Shown: piece after piece, positions 17,003 through 27,046 of the stretch | How the letters are laid out: each line of letters starts with the position of its first letter | How positions within the stretch are numbered: position 1 is the stretch's first letter | DNA from: CAVSWT01 sp963731745 | GTDB taxonomy: Bacteria; Bacteroidota; Ignavibacteria; Ignavibacteriales; Ignavibacteriaceae | Direction: 5' to 3' | DNA length: 64,000 bases | Assembly (NCBI GenBank): GCA_963731745.1 | Contig: CAVSWT010000011.1 | Location: 229,765 to 293,764 of the forward strand | Notes under the pieces: model-generated | What the model was told of the DNA's origin: nothing | The model's database searches: none | The model's input: only the letters and a program-made list of their open reading frames with translations | Made by a program: the position numbers and the translations under genes

Positions 17003-18658
17003 ATGACGAAAATCGGTAATCCAATTAAAGAAGATAAATCATTTCTGAAAAGAGATGATTATTATAAAAATTTACTACGAAAGCTTGAAGCCGAAAAAGA
17101 AAAAATAAAACTTGGCGGCGGCAAAAAGGCTATTGAAAAACATAAAGCGAAAGGTAAACTCACTGCGCATGAAAGAATTGATAAGTTAGTCGACGACCCC
17201 AAACAATTTATTGAATTGAGTACTTTTGCGGCATATGGAATGTACGAAGAATACGGAGGCGCTCCTTCTTCCGGAACTATTTATGGGATTGGGAAAATCA
17301 ATAAGAAAAATTTTGTTATTGTTGCAAATGATGCGACCGTAAAAGCCGGTGCCTGGTTTCCAATTACTGCAAAAAAAAATCTTCGCGCACAGGAAATTGC
17401 AATAGAAAATCATCTCCCTATAATTTATTTAGTTGATAGCGCTGGAGTTTTTCTTCCTTTGCAAGATGAAATTTTTCCAGACAAAGAACACTTCGGAAGA
17501 ATATTTAGAAACAACGCAGTTATGTCCTCTATGGGAATTCCGCAGATTGCCGCAATCATGGGCCCTTGTGTTGCCGGCGGCGCATACCTACCTATTATGA
17601 GCGATGAGGCATTAATTGTTGAAGGTGAAGGTTCTGTTTTTCTTGCCGGTTCACACTTAGTTAAAGCGGCAATTGGAGAAGTAATTGATAATGAATCACT
17701 TGGCGGCGCAAAAGTTCAATCCAATATTTCCGGTGTTACAGATTACGTGATGAAAAATGATGAAGAATGCCTTGAAAAAATTAAAAGCTTAACAAATAAA
17801 TTTGGAAATAATTTAAATGCTGGATTTAATAGAATTGAAAGTAAACCACCCGTTTATTCTCCAAAAGAAATTTATGGGATTCTTCCTGAAGACCCGATTA
17901 AACCGTATGATACTTATGAATTAATTTCACGAATTGTGGATGGTTCAGAAATCGACGAGTATAAAGCTGGTTACGGCAAAACAATAATAACAGCGTATGC
18001 TCGAATTGATGGATGGTCAGTCGGAATTATTGCAAATCAAAGAAACATAGTAAAATCTGAAACAGGAGAAATGCAAGTCGGCGGAGTGATTTATTCAGAA
18101 AGTGCTGATAAAGCCGCAAGATTTATAATGAATTGCAATCAGAAAAAAATTCCATTAGTCTTTCTTCAGGATGTCACTGGCTTTATGGTTGGCAGCAGAG
18201 CAGAACATGGCGGCATTATTAAAGATGGGGCAAAGATGGTGAATGCTGTAGCTAATTCAGTGGTTCCCAAAATTACTATAATTGTTGGTAACAGTTTTGG
18301 AGCTGGCAATTATGCAATGTGCGGCAAAGCTTATGATCCGAGGTTTATATTCGCTTATCCAAATGCAAAAATCTCCGTAATGGGAGGAAATCAGGCAAGT
18401 AGTGTTTTATTAGATATAAAATTAAAGCAAGCGGAAAAGAAAGGCGAAAAATTCAGTGAAGAAAAGAGGAAAAATCTTTTAAGCGAAATTATGAATTCAT
18501 ATGATGAAAAAAGTACTCCTTACTATGCAGCTGCAAGATTGTGGATTGATGAAATTATAGATCCTGCATTGACGAGGGAATATATTTCTATTGCGATTGA
18601 AGTTGCAAACAATAATCCGGATATCCCAAGGTTTAATCCCGGTGTAATTCAAACTTGA
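17003..18658 (+). CDS. Acyl-CoA carboxylase, carboxyltransferase (beta) subunit
   Basis: 551 aa. KLTAHERIDKLVDDPKQFIE opens the domain. NDATVKAGAWFPITAKKNLR, LVDSAGVFLPLQDEIFPDKE and GPCVAGGAYLPIMSDEALIV match the methylcrotonyl-CoA carboxylase beta type more than the propionyl type. A second crotonase-like domain includes FLQDVTGFMVGSRAEHGGII and GNSFGAGNYAMCGKAYDPRF. It transfers carboxybiotin carbon to acyl-CoA. The biotin carboxylase partner is not encoded nearby. It sits 26 bp after the acyl-CoA dehydrogenase, consistent with leucine or propionate breakdown. Confidence 0.9.
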   Translation: MTKIGNPIKEDKSFLKRDDYYKNLLRKLEAEKEKIKLGGGKKAIEKHKAKGKLTAHERIDKLVDDPKQFIELSTFAAYGMYEEYGGAPSSGTIYGIGKINKKNFVIVANDATVKAGAWFPITAKKNLRAQEIAIENHLPIIYLVDSAGVFLPLQDEIFPDKEHFGRIFRNNAVMSSMGIPQIAAIMGPCVAGGAYLPIMSDEALIVEGEGSVFLAGSHLVKAAIGEVIDNESLGGAKVQSNISGVTDYVMKNDEECLEKIKSLTNKFGNNLNAGFNRIESKPPVYSPKEIYGILPEDPIKPYDTYELISRIVDGSEIDEYKAGYGKTIITAYARIDGWSVGIIANQRNIVKSETGEMQVGGVIYSESADKAARFIMNCNQKKIPLVFLQDVTGFMVGSRAEHGGIIKDGAKMVNAVANSVVPKITIIVGNSFGAGNYAMCGKAYDPRFIFAYPNAKISVMGGNQASSVLLDIKLKQAEKKGEKFSEEKRKNLLSEIMNSYDEKSTPYYAAARLWIDEIIDPALTREYISIAIEVANNNPDIPRFNPGVIQT

Positions 18659-18666
18659 TGCTTAAG

Positions 18667-18699
18667 AAGTGAGGTTTATCTCAAAGGAGTATCTCACTT
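18667..18699. terminator. Possible bidirectional terminator hairpin
   Basis: AAGTGAG (18667-18673) and CTCACTT (18693-18699) form a 7-bp stem between two convergent genes. There is no strong T run, so the call is tentative. Confidence 0.35.
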
Positions 18700-18717
18700 A
18701 AAATTATTCACACAAAA

Positions 18718-21490
18718 CTACTTTAACAAAACCATTTTTTTTGTTTGATGAAAGCTGCCTGCTGTTATTGAATAAAAGTAAATCCCGCTTGAAAGATTTT
18801 GTTTGTTGTTAGAAAGATTATCTGCATTCAATGAAACTTTATAATTTCCAGCGGGCTTTTCTTCATTTAATATTGTTGCAACTTCACTTCCAAGAATATC
18901 ATAAATCTTAAGCTGAACTAAAGTTACTAGATTATTTTCGCTTGTATTGAATATTTAATTTCTGTTGATGGATTAAATGGATTTGGATAATTCTGAGAAA
19001 GACTGAATTCTAATGGAGTATTAAAATTTATTTCAACAACATTTGAATAATGAAAGCTGCCGTCAAAATCAATTTGCTTTAATCTGTAAGAATAATTCCC
19101 GCTTGATAAATTCTTATCAATAAATGAATATGAATTCTTATCAGTTGAAGTTCCATTGCCTTCGACAAATCCAATCGTTTGCCAATTCGATTTAATCACT
19201 TACACCTTCTTTCAATTTCAAAACCTTTGTTATTTGTTTCTGTTGCTGTGTGCCATTTAAGATTAATTGAATTATTTACAACCGAACCATTGAATGATAT
19301 TAATTCTACTGGAACTATATCAGAATTTTTACTTCTAAAGACTCCTCCACCATATGTACCTGCAAAGACAATCCCATCTTTAGTAGTTACAAAAGATGAA
19401 ATAACTAAAGTAGTAAGGCCACTATTTAATTGAGTCCAACTTTCCCCATTATCCTCAGATCGAAAAATACCACTGTCAGAAGTACCAACATAAACATAAC
19501 CACTAGAATCGACCATTAAAGTCGTAATGCTGGCTGGCAACCCGTTATTATTCTCAGACCAACTCCCGCCATTATCTGTTGAACGCATAATACCAATATC
19601 AGTTATGGCATAAATAAGATTCGAATAGAAAGCGAAATATCTAGCTGAATGTTGCTCTAAAAGCCCATACCCTCCAACATAGACATTCTCACCTTCAACT
19701 CCAGCATGCTCAGCTATAAACATCCTTATAATAATATATCCTCTTGAATTACTTACTAAATCAGCACTCCAATAATAATCTGACCACCCAAACTCATGAA
19801 CATCTAACCAAGTATTTCCATTATCTGTTGATTTGTAAAGCGCGCTCCCTTCACCACCAGTATCATATACATAATATAAAGCACCCACCCATATTTCCTG
19901 TGACTCATAATTAATTATCCAACTAGTTATAGGAGTTTTTTCACTTATACCATTACTTATTGAAGTCCAACTGTTTCCATTATCTGTTGATCTATAAATA
20001 CTATCAGAATCTAAAAATATATACCCAGTTTTATTAGTTAATAGACTTCCATGATTATTCGAAACTTTGTCCCAACTATCCCCATTATCTGATGTGCGGT
20101 AAATTCCCTCTGAGGTTGATGCAAAAATATATCCACATTTATTTATTACTAAATCATAGACATTTACATTGGCGAGACCATTTGTTTTTTCCCAGAAACC
20201 CTGTTGTGGATAAGGGTTACCTAATGATATTGGAATTGTTATATCATTATTTGCTCCATCCATAACAGTAATTGATCCAAAACCAATATAATTTGTATCG
20301 ATCAGATTTATTTCAAAGGTGACTATCCCGTCGCCTGGAGTAAAAGAATTAACTATTAGATTAATATTTGTTCCACCACCTTTAATTTCATAAATACCTG
20401 TATCTTCATCAATTTGACCATTGCCATTTAAATCTTCGCCTGGGTCTAAAATTCCATTACCATTTGTATCTTCTGATGGCCGATTGTCTGAAACTGAACC
20501 TACTGCAGATTTATAATCAGCACTAATTTCCAATTCATAAGTAGGTGGATTAGTATCAGAGTAAATTATTTTGTTTAACTTGTGCCAATTGTTACCATTA
20601 TCTGTTGATTTATAAATCCCGCCCCCATCAGTTCCCGCATATATATCTCCATTTGAATTAATGGCTAAAGTATAGACATATTTATTATTTAAACCAGCGT
20701 CGGTTTCAATCCAATTGTCACCATTATCTGTTGATATGAAAACACCTTCTTCAGCCCCCGCATAAATATTTCCGCTTAAATCAAATATGATTGAATGTAC
20801 AAGCCCACCATTATAACCGGTATTTATTTCAGTCCAATTATCTCCTTTATCTGAAGATCGAAAAACTCCCAAATTGGTTCCAGCAAATATAATCCCTGTT
20901 GAATTGACAGATAATGCGCTTACACCATAAAGATCACTACTATATTTTAAGCCCGCGTTAACTTCTACCCAATCGTCGCCATTATTAGTCGAACGATAAA
21001 CCCCAGAGGGTCCTCCAGCAAATATATATCCATCAGAATTAACAGATAAAGAAAAAATTGAATGAACAGCAAGACCACATTTACTCCAATTATCTCCATT
21101 ATCTGTGGATTTGAAAACGCCTCCCCCGGTGCCAGCAAAAATATGTCCGTTAGAATTTAAAGCAAATGAAAGTATACCCTCATTATCTATGGTATCACTG
21201 TTAATTTCAGTCCAACTATCTCCATTATTAATTGATCTCAAAAGTCTTTTCGACTCTAATCCCACAAAAATATGACCGTTTGAATTGATTTTTATGGTTC
21301 CCCAACTATTAAGCATTTCAGTTTTTTTAATCCAAATATTCCCATTATCTGTTGACCTGAAGACACCGCCTGGAGTGCCAGCAAAAATATGTCCACTTGA
21401 ATTTGTTGCGATTGAAAATATAAAATCACTTGCATGTTGTGAAAAACAAATACAGGAAAATACAAGTATAAAAAGTATTATTTTTTTCAT
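18718..21490 (-). pseudogene. T9SS-secreted beta-propeller (YCF48/BNR-like) protein, two frameshifts
   Basis: The start is ATG 21490 with GGGAA before it and a signal peptide (KKIILFILVFSCICFSQ). About a dozen ~38-residue repeats follow of the pattern GxIFAGTxGGVFRSTDNGxxW, expected to fold as beta-propellers. A central insert carries DTNGNGILDPGEDLNGNGQ, a calcium-binding-like Asp/Asn-Gly loop. The C-terminus contains FSLSQNYPNPFNPSTEIKYS and a closing KMVLLK, the type A sorting domain of type IX secretion. The frame shifts near 19185-19200 and again near 18945-18955; reading through both gives a protein of ~920 residues ending at 18718. Both breaks may be sequence errors. Confidence 0.8.
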
Positions 21491-21927
21491 TATGGTTCCC
21501 AATTATTGTATAAAACGTAATTTATTTGTTTCGGCAACAGTCAATTTTATCAGTCATAGTTGCGATTATTTTATTTTACTTTTATAATTCTTTAATCAAA
21601 TAGGTATCCTTCTTTAAAATGATTATGCTAGGTATTAACATATCTATTAGAACTTTGCATCGAGCTAAATAATGTAAATAGAAAAATTGATAATAAACTT
21701 TTGGAGAGCTTTTGAATGAGCTGAAATAGAAGTAGTATTCAGAAACTAAACCAGATGTTCGGAGGATTTTCATCTGCGTTTCTCAATTGTCATTGCAGAA
21801 ATAATTAAAATAAATTCAAGAGTCAATAGACTATAAATCAATTATAATAGCAGCAATTAAAAATTTAAGGAAGGACATGATTTAGAAAAGGCTCACTTAT
21901 CAAGCGAGCCTTATTTTGAATATATAT
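21491..21927. other. Intergenic stretch, no convincing gene
   Basis: 437 bp between two minus-strand genes. It must hold the promoter of the T9SS protein gene. One terminator hairpin (21888-21912) is visible. A 63-codon minus-strand frame at 21582-21773 has no ribosome site or recognisable content and is not called. Confidence 0.6.
21888..21912 (-). terminator. Terminator hairpin after tonB-family gene
   Basis: AAGGCTCACTT and AAGCGAGCCTT pair with one mismatch around a 3-nt loop. On the minus strand it is followed by CCTTTTCT, 16 bp after the TonB-family stop codon. Confidence 0.7.
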
Positions 21928-22581
21928 TTATTTCAATCTATATTTTATTGGAATGGATATTCTGACTTTAACTGGTTTTCCTCTTTGCTTTCCTGGATTA
22001 AATAACGTTGACTTTACTGCATTTAATGAAATCTCATCAAGATCGGGAGATAAGCCTTTTATAATCTTTGCATCAATTACTTTCCCTTCTTTACTAATAA
22101 CTGCTTCCACATAAATGGTTCCTTCGATCCCAATTCTTCTGGCCATTTCTGTATAATGAACCTTGCTTTGAATAGCAGCTATCCCACCAATTATTGTGGG
22201 CATCTCTTCAACCCAAACAAATGGAGCATCTTCATCTTCAATTATTTTATGGTTTTCTCTTTTTTCAGGAGGTCGATTTATAATTGCATCTGGATCTAAA
22301 TCAGTTGGCGCAAATTCTATATCAACAGGATTATCATTAACAGAAATAATAGGTTCAATAGGTTTTGGGAGTTCAGGTGGTTTTTCCGGTTGTTCTGTCC
22401 GATCTATTTTAATAATCGAAATAATATCGGGTGTGTGTTCTATAAACTTATTAATGTTGTTGCTTTTAGGAACATATTTAAACGCAGCAATTAAAATTAC
22501 AAGGGTTAGGATAAAACTAATTTCTAAATGAAATTTGTACTTCCCTTTTAGATCAGCTTTTTTTGTTTTATAAACGGGCAT
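21928..22581 (-). CDS. TonB family energy-transducing protein
   Basis: 217 aa. A short cytoplasmic N-terminus is followed by one transmembrane helix (about residues 20-38, FILTLVILIAAFKYV). A proline-rich periplasmic spacer comes next (EQPEKPPELPKPIEPI, residues ~66-85). The TonB C-terminal domain is at ~140-217, with IGIEGTIYVEAVISKEGKVI and VKSTLFNPGKQRGKPVKVRI. It would couple ExbBD proton flow to the TonB-dependent receptors, two of which are in this window. No ExbB/ExbD genes are adjacent. Confidence 0.9.
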   Translation of the reverse strand: MPVYKTKKADLKGKYKFHLEISFILTLVILIAAFKYVPKSNNINKFIEHTPDIISIIKIDRTEQPEKPPELPKPIEPIISVNDNPVDIEFAPTDLDPDAIINRPPEKRENHKIIEDEDAPFVWVEEMPTIIGGIAAIQSKVHYTEMARRIGIEGTIYVEAVISKEGKVIDAKIIKGLSPDLDEISLNAVKSTLFNPGKQRGKPVKVRISIPIKYRLK

Positions 22582-22695
22582 AGGTCAGCTCCTTTGGCAC
22601 TTGCCATTGTTTTTGTGAAGGATTTAATTTTCACTGATCGACCAATGCACCAAATTATACTAAAGATATTTTCAGATGTTCCTTATATTAACTTT

Positions 22696-23352
22696 ATGAA
22701 TTATAAAATTTTATTTTTTTATTTTTTAATATTTATAATTTTTACTTTCGCAGCTAAGGCTCAACAAAGTAAGCTTTCCAAAGGAGTAAATTTTATTTCT
22801 TCTTTTATAGCGAGTGATTACTTTGAAAATTTAAAATCAACAAATAATGATTTAGCTTTGACCGATTCAATTTTCATTCGCGCTCTAAATTTTTATGAAT
22901 ATGATATTGATGAAGCATTACTCGCATTAACATTTGCTTGCGTACCTTATAAAAAAATCCCGGTAGTCATACCTTTAATAAATTTAACACTTTATTACCC
23001 ACTCACTTCAGCCGATGATTCTACTTTTAAAAGGAAGAATCAAAATCTGCCCAGATATTTTTTTTATGATACACCAAATAATAATTATGGAGATAAAGAT
23101 AAGTTAGCCCATTTCTTCGGCAGTGCTTATATTTCGTACGCTTCTAATATCTTTGATTTGGGTGATTTAATTGGTTATTTTGTGGAGAATTTTGAAGAAA
23201 ACTTTAAAGTTCAATCATCGATTGACGAGAGGGATTTGAAGACTAATAAGCTTGGAAACATCTTTGGGCAAATTTTAAAAAAGAATAAAAGCGTGCTTCC
23301 CTCCCAGGTTTTAATAATTCCAACTATAATAAATTTTAATTATCATCTATAA
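22696..23352 (+). CDS. Exported protein of unknown function
   Basis: The start is ATG 22696 because it begins a signal peptide (ILFFYFLIFIIFTFAAKAQ); the frame is open 102 bp further upstream. About 218 aa. The only notable segment is DKLAHFFGSAYISYASNIFD, which resembles the DKxxHF...G pattern of YfiM/DUF2279-like envelope proteins, and a following acidic helix. Its stop is 3 bp before the NtrC-type regulator, suggesting co-transcription. Function is not recognised. Confidence 0.65.
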   Translation: MNYKILFFYFLIFIIFTFAAKAQQSKLSKGVNFISSFIASDYFENLKSTNNDLALTDSIFIRALNFYEYDIDEALLALTFACVPYKKIPVVIPLINLTLYYPLTSADDSTFKRKNQNLPRYFFYDTPNNNYGDKDKLAHFFGSAYISYASNIFDLGDLIGYFVENFEENFKVQSSIDERDLKTNKLGNIFGQILKKNKSVLPSQVLIIPTIINFNYHL

Positions 23353-23355
23353 AAT

Positions 23356-24711
23356 ATGAATTCAATTTTAATTATTGACGACGAGAAAGTAATTTGCGAG
23401 AGTATCCAGATGATACTTGAGTATGAAGGCTACAACGTTGGCTACTCAACAATAGCTTCAGAAGGAATTGAAAAAATTTCTGAGAATAACATTTCAGCAT
23501 TACTGCTTGACATTCAAATGCCTGAAATGAGCGGATTCGAAGTTCTTAAAAAAGTAAAAGAAATAAATTCTTCAGTGTCAGTAATTATTATTTCTGCACA
23601 TGGCAGCGTAGAAAATGCTATTAAGGCAACTAAGCTCGGCGCGTTTGATTTTATCGAGAAACCAATCGACAGAGAAAAACTTGTAATCAGCGTCCGCAAC
23701 GCGGTCGAACAGTCAAAGCTCCTAAATGAAAATACTGAAATTAAAAAATCATTTTTGGGTGATGGAAAAATTCTTGGCAAGAGCAAAGCAATAAAAAATA
23801 TTTTGGAATTAATTGATAAAGTTGCTCCTCTCGATACAAGGGTTTTAATTACAGGGGAGAATGGAACAGGTAAAGAATTAGTAGCTAGAGCAATTCATAA
23901 TCAAAGTGAAAGAAAAAATAAATCTCTTATCGAAGTTAATTGCGCAGCCATTCCAAACGAACTAATTGAATCGGAATTATTTGGCCATGAAAAAGGTTCT
24001 TTTACAGGGGCAATGCAGCAGCGGATTGGTAAATTTGAACTTGCCAATAAAGGCTCAATTTTTTTAGATGAAATTGGCGATATGAGTCTTCAAGCACAAG
24101 CCAAAGTTTTGCGGGCAATTGAAGATGGAAAAATTCAACGAGTCGGTGGAGGCAAAAGTATAGATGTAGATGTTCGCATAATTGCGGCAACAAATAAAAA
24201 TTTGAAAGAGGAAATTGAAAAAGGAAATTTCCGTGAAGATTTATTTCATAGATTAAATGTCATCCCAATAAATATTCCACCTTTACAAGAGAGACTCGAA
24301 GATATTCCGATTTTTGTGGAAAATTTTTCAAGGGAAATAACCAATAAACATAAAAAACCTCCGGTTAGTTTTGATGAAAGTGCTATTAAATTTTTGCAAT
24401 CATTACCTTGGAGTGGAAATGTTCGTGAACTAAAAAATATAATTGAAAGAATAATTATTATTGTTGATAAAAAAGAGATTTCAAAAAAAGATATTGAATT
24501 TCTTTTTACCGGCGGCAATTCATCAATTGATAATATTATCAGTGATAGTAATTCGTTTCAGGAATTTAAGGAAAAAGCAGAGAGAGCATTTATCCTTAAA
24601 CAGCTTGATGCAAATGATTGGAACATCAGCAAAACTGCAGAGATACTTGATATTCAAAGAAGTCATCTTTATAATAAAATTAAGAAATACGGAATTGAAC
24701 GAAAGGAATAA
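23356..24711 (+). CDS. NtrC-family sigma-54 response regulator
   Basis: 451 aa in three domains. The receiver (1-120) has the phospho-Asp in ALLLDIQMPEMSG. The AAA+ domain (~145-370) has Walker A TGENGTGKE, ELFGHEKGSFTGAMQQ (a GSFTGA variant of the sigma-54 contact loop) and GSIFLDEIGDMS. The Fis-type HTH at the C-terminus is NISKTAEILDIQRSHLYNKI. It activates sigma-54 promoters when phosphorylated. No cognate kinase is adjacent, although a hybrid kinase lies 26 kb away. Confidence 0.95.
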   Translation: MNSILIIDDEKVICESIQMILEYEGYNVGYSTIASEGIEKISENNISALLLDIQMPEMSGFEVLKKVKEINSSVSVIIISAHGSVENAIKATKLGAFDFIEKPIDREKLVISVRNAVEQSKLLNENTEIKKSFLGDGKILGKSKAIKNILELIDKVAPLDTRVLITGENGTGKELVARAIHNQSERKNKSLIEVNCAAIPNELIESELFGHEKGSFTGAMQQRIGKFELANKGSIFLDEIGDMSLQAQAKVLRAIEDGKIQRVGGGKSIDVDVRIIAATNKNLKEEIEKGNFREDLFHRLNVIPINIPPLQERLEDIPIFVENFSREITNKHKKPPVSFDESAIKFLQSLPWSGNVRELKNIIERIIIIVDKKEISKKDIEFLFTGGNSSIDNIISDSNSFQEFKEKAERAFILKQLDANDWNISKTAEILDIQRSHLYNKIKKYGIERKE

Positions 24712-24713
24712 AA

Positions 24714-25058
24714 ATGGCAACTATCTTTACAAAAATAATTAATAAAGAAATTCCCGCAGATATTATTTATGAAGATGAAAAGGTTTTAGCGTTTAAAGAT
24801 ATTAAACCTCAAGCGCCTGTGCACATCTTGATCATCCCAAAATTAGAAATTCCAAAAATAAGTGATTTTAAAATTGAAGAACATTCTCAATTATTAGCTC
24901 AGATGGTTGATGTTGCAAATAAACTTGCCAAAGATCTTAAAATTTCAGAAGATGGATATAGACTGGTTTTTAATTGCGGGCCTTATGGTGGACAAGAAGT
25001 TTATCACCTGCATTTACATTTACTTGGGGGTAGACAGATGAACTGGCCGCCAGGCTGA
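24714..25058 (+). CDS. HIT-family nucleotide hydrolase (HINT-like)
   Basis: 114 aa. FTKIINKEIPADIIYEDEKV opens the HIT domain, and VYHLHLHLLGGRQMNWPPG contains the HxHxHxx triad with the catalytic middle His. These enzymes hydrolyse nucleoside phosphoramidates such as AMP-lysine. The gene starts 3 bp after the response regulator. Confidence 0.95.
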   Translation: MATIFTKIINKEIPADIIYEDEKVLAFKDIKPQAPVHILIIPKLEIPKISDFKIEEHSQLLAQMVDVANKLAKDLKISEDGYRLVFNCGPYGGQEVYHLHLHLLGGRQMNWPPG

Positions 25059-25242
25059 AACTTCCACTCATCATCTCATGGTTATGTTTTAAATAATCCA
25101 AATTTTACTTAAATTTGAATTAACAAAATATAATTTTATAAGTGATGATTTTAATACATTCCAAATTTTATTAGTCCAGCCTTAAAGTTTTTAAACTTCG
25201 TTCATCATTTTAAATTCACAATAATTTTAATCCAAGAAACTA

Positions 25243-26865
25243 ATGAGTAACATAAAAGAAATTAATAGAAGAAGAACCTTTGCAATTATTTCACATCCTG
25301 ATGCCGGTAAAACAACTTTAACTGAAAAGTTTTTACTATATGGCGGCGCTGTTCAATTGGCTGGATCGGTTACTGCTCGAAAAAATCAGCGAAAAGCAAC
25401 TTCAGACTGGATGGAGCTTGAAAAGAAAAGAGGAATTTCAATTAGCTCAACGGTACTCCAGTTTGATTATAAAGACTTCAAAATAAATTTGCTAGATACA
25501 CCCGGGCACGAGGATTTTTCTGAAGATACTTACAGAGTTTTAACAGCAGTTGATTCTGTAGTGATGGTTATTGATGCCGCCAAAGGAATTGAGGCACAAA
25601 CAAGAAAGTTATTTGAAGTCTGCCGTAAACGTGAAATTCCAATTTTCACATTTATGAATAAATTAGATCGTCCAACTCGTGACCCAATAGAATTGATGGA
25701 TGAGCTTGAAAGCGTTTTAGGAATTCATGCTTATGCAATGAATTATCCTTTGGGAACTGGTATGGATTTTAAAGGTGTATTTGACCGACAGTCAAAACAA
25801 GTTCATTTATTTGAAAGAACAACAGGAGGTTCATATAAAGCTCCCGTTGAAATTCATGATCCAGCAGGTGATTTTGTTAGAAACAAATTAAATGAAGAAA
25901 GTTATAAAAAGTTTGTTGAAGAAATTGAAATGATTGAAACTGCTGGTGCCGAATTTGACAAAGAAAAAATTTTTGAAGGGAAGTTAACGCCGGTATTTTT
26001 CGGCAGTGCAATTAATAATTTTGGAATTCAGCTTTTACTTGACGGCTTTTTGGATTTTGCACTGCCTCCTTTATCACGCGTTAGTAATGGGAATGAAATA
26101 AATACTGATGATGATAGATTTTCCGGTTTTGTTTTTAAAATTCAAGCGAATATGGATCCAAAACATAGAGATAGGATTGCTTTCATGAGAATTTGTTCAG
26201 GAAAATTTGAACGTGATATGCAGGCTTTTCATGCAAAGAATGGGAAAAAAATTCGCTTATCAAATTCACAAAAAATGTTTGGGCAGGAAAGAGAAACGGT
26301 TGATGAAGCATATGCTGGCGATATAATTGGCTTTGTAGGAAATTCAAATTTTGGAATTGGCGACACCATCACTTCTGACACAAATATCGTTTATAATGAA
26401 ATACCTAAATTTGCTCCTGAACATTTTGTAATCATGCATAATCCTAATCCATCAAATTTCAAAAAGTTTAGAGATGGTTTAGATCAGCTTTTGCAAGAAG
26501 GTGTTATCCAAGCTTTCTACTTAAAAAATTCATTACAAAAAACTCCATTGCTTGGCGCGGTTGGCCCGCTTCAATTTGAAGTTGTGCAGTATAGGCTTCA
26601 AGATGAATACGGTGCTGAATCAAGGTTAGAACAAACAAACTGGAAAGTTTTACGCTGGGTTTCACCTGAGGTTAGCGAAGAAGAAGTAAATAATATTTTA
26701 CTTCCCGCCGGTGCTGCTTGGGCATATGATTCTGAAAATAGATTGACAATACTTTTAACAAGTGAATGGTCGATGAATTATTTTATTGAAAAAAATCCTA
26801 AAGTTGAATTGAGTGATATTCCGTTTGAGATAGAAGAAACGGAAATTAAAAAGAATAATAATTAA
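25243..26865 (+). CDS. prfC: Peptide chain release factor 3
   Basis: 540 aa, slightly longer than the usual ~529. The GTPase motifs are SHPDAGKTTLTEKFLLYGGA (G1), a G2 region with KRGISISSTVLQF, DTPGHEDFSEDTYR (G3) and FMNKLDRP (G4). Domain II and III sequences such as GPLQFEVVQYRLQDEYGAE are RF3-specific. It recycles RF1/RF2 from the ribosome after termination. Confidence 0.96.
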   Translation: MSNIKEINRRRTFAIISHPDAGKTTLTEKFLLYGGAVQLAGSVTARKNQRKATSDWMELEKKRGISISSTVLQFDYKDFKINLLDTPGHEDFSEDTYRVLTAVDSVVMVIDAAKGIEAQTRKLFEVCRKREIPIFTFMNKLDRPTRDPIELMDELESVLGIHAYAMNYPLGTGMDFKGVFDRQSKQVHLFERTTGGSYKAPVEIHDPAGDFVRNKLNEESYKKFVEEIEMIETAGAEFDKEKIFEGKLTPVFFGSAINNFGIQLLLDGFLDFALPPLSRVSNGNEINTDDDRFSGFVFKIQANMDPKHRDRIAFMRICSGKFERDMQAFHAKNGKKIRLSNSQKMFGQERETVDEAYAGDIIGFVGNSNFGIGDTITSDTNIVYNEIPKFAPEHFVIMHNPNPSNFKKFRDGLDQLLQEGVIQAFYLKNSLQKTPLLGAVGPLQFEVVQYRLQDEYGAESRLEQTNWKVLRWVSPEVSEEEVNNILLPAGAAWAYDSENRLTILLTSEWSMNYFIEKNPKVELSDIPFEIEETEIKKNNN

Positions 26866-27046
26866 AATTTAATTTGCACTTTTAAAAAGAGGGATAAGAT
26901 TTAAACAATTTCTTGAACATTTGTTTTGTAAATTACTCTTTCCGAGAGTAAATGAATTGTTCAAATCCAAGTCTTAAAATTATTTGCTCAAGTAATAGAC
27001 GAAATAAATTAATTGTTAATAAAGACTTTTTCTTTCCATAAAACCT

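Noticed and set aside
21582..21773. 63-codon minus-strand frame in an intergenic region
   Set aside because: No ribosome site, no signal or domain, and composition like the surrounding non-coding DNA.
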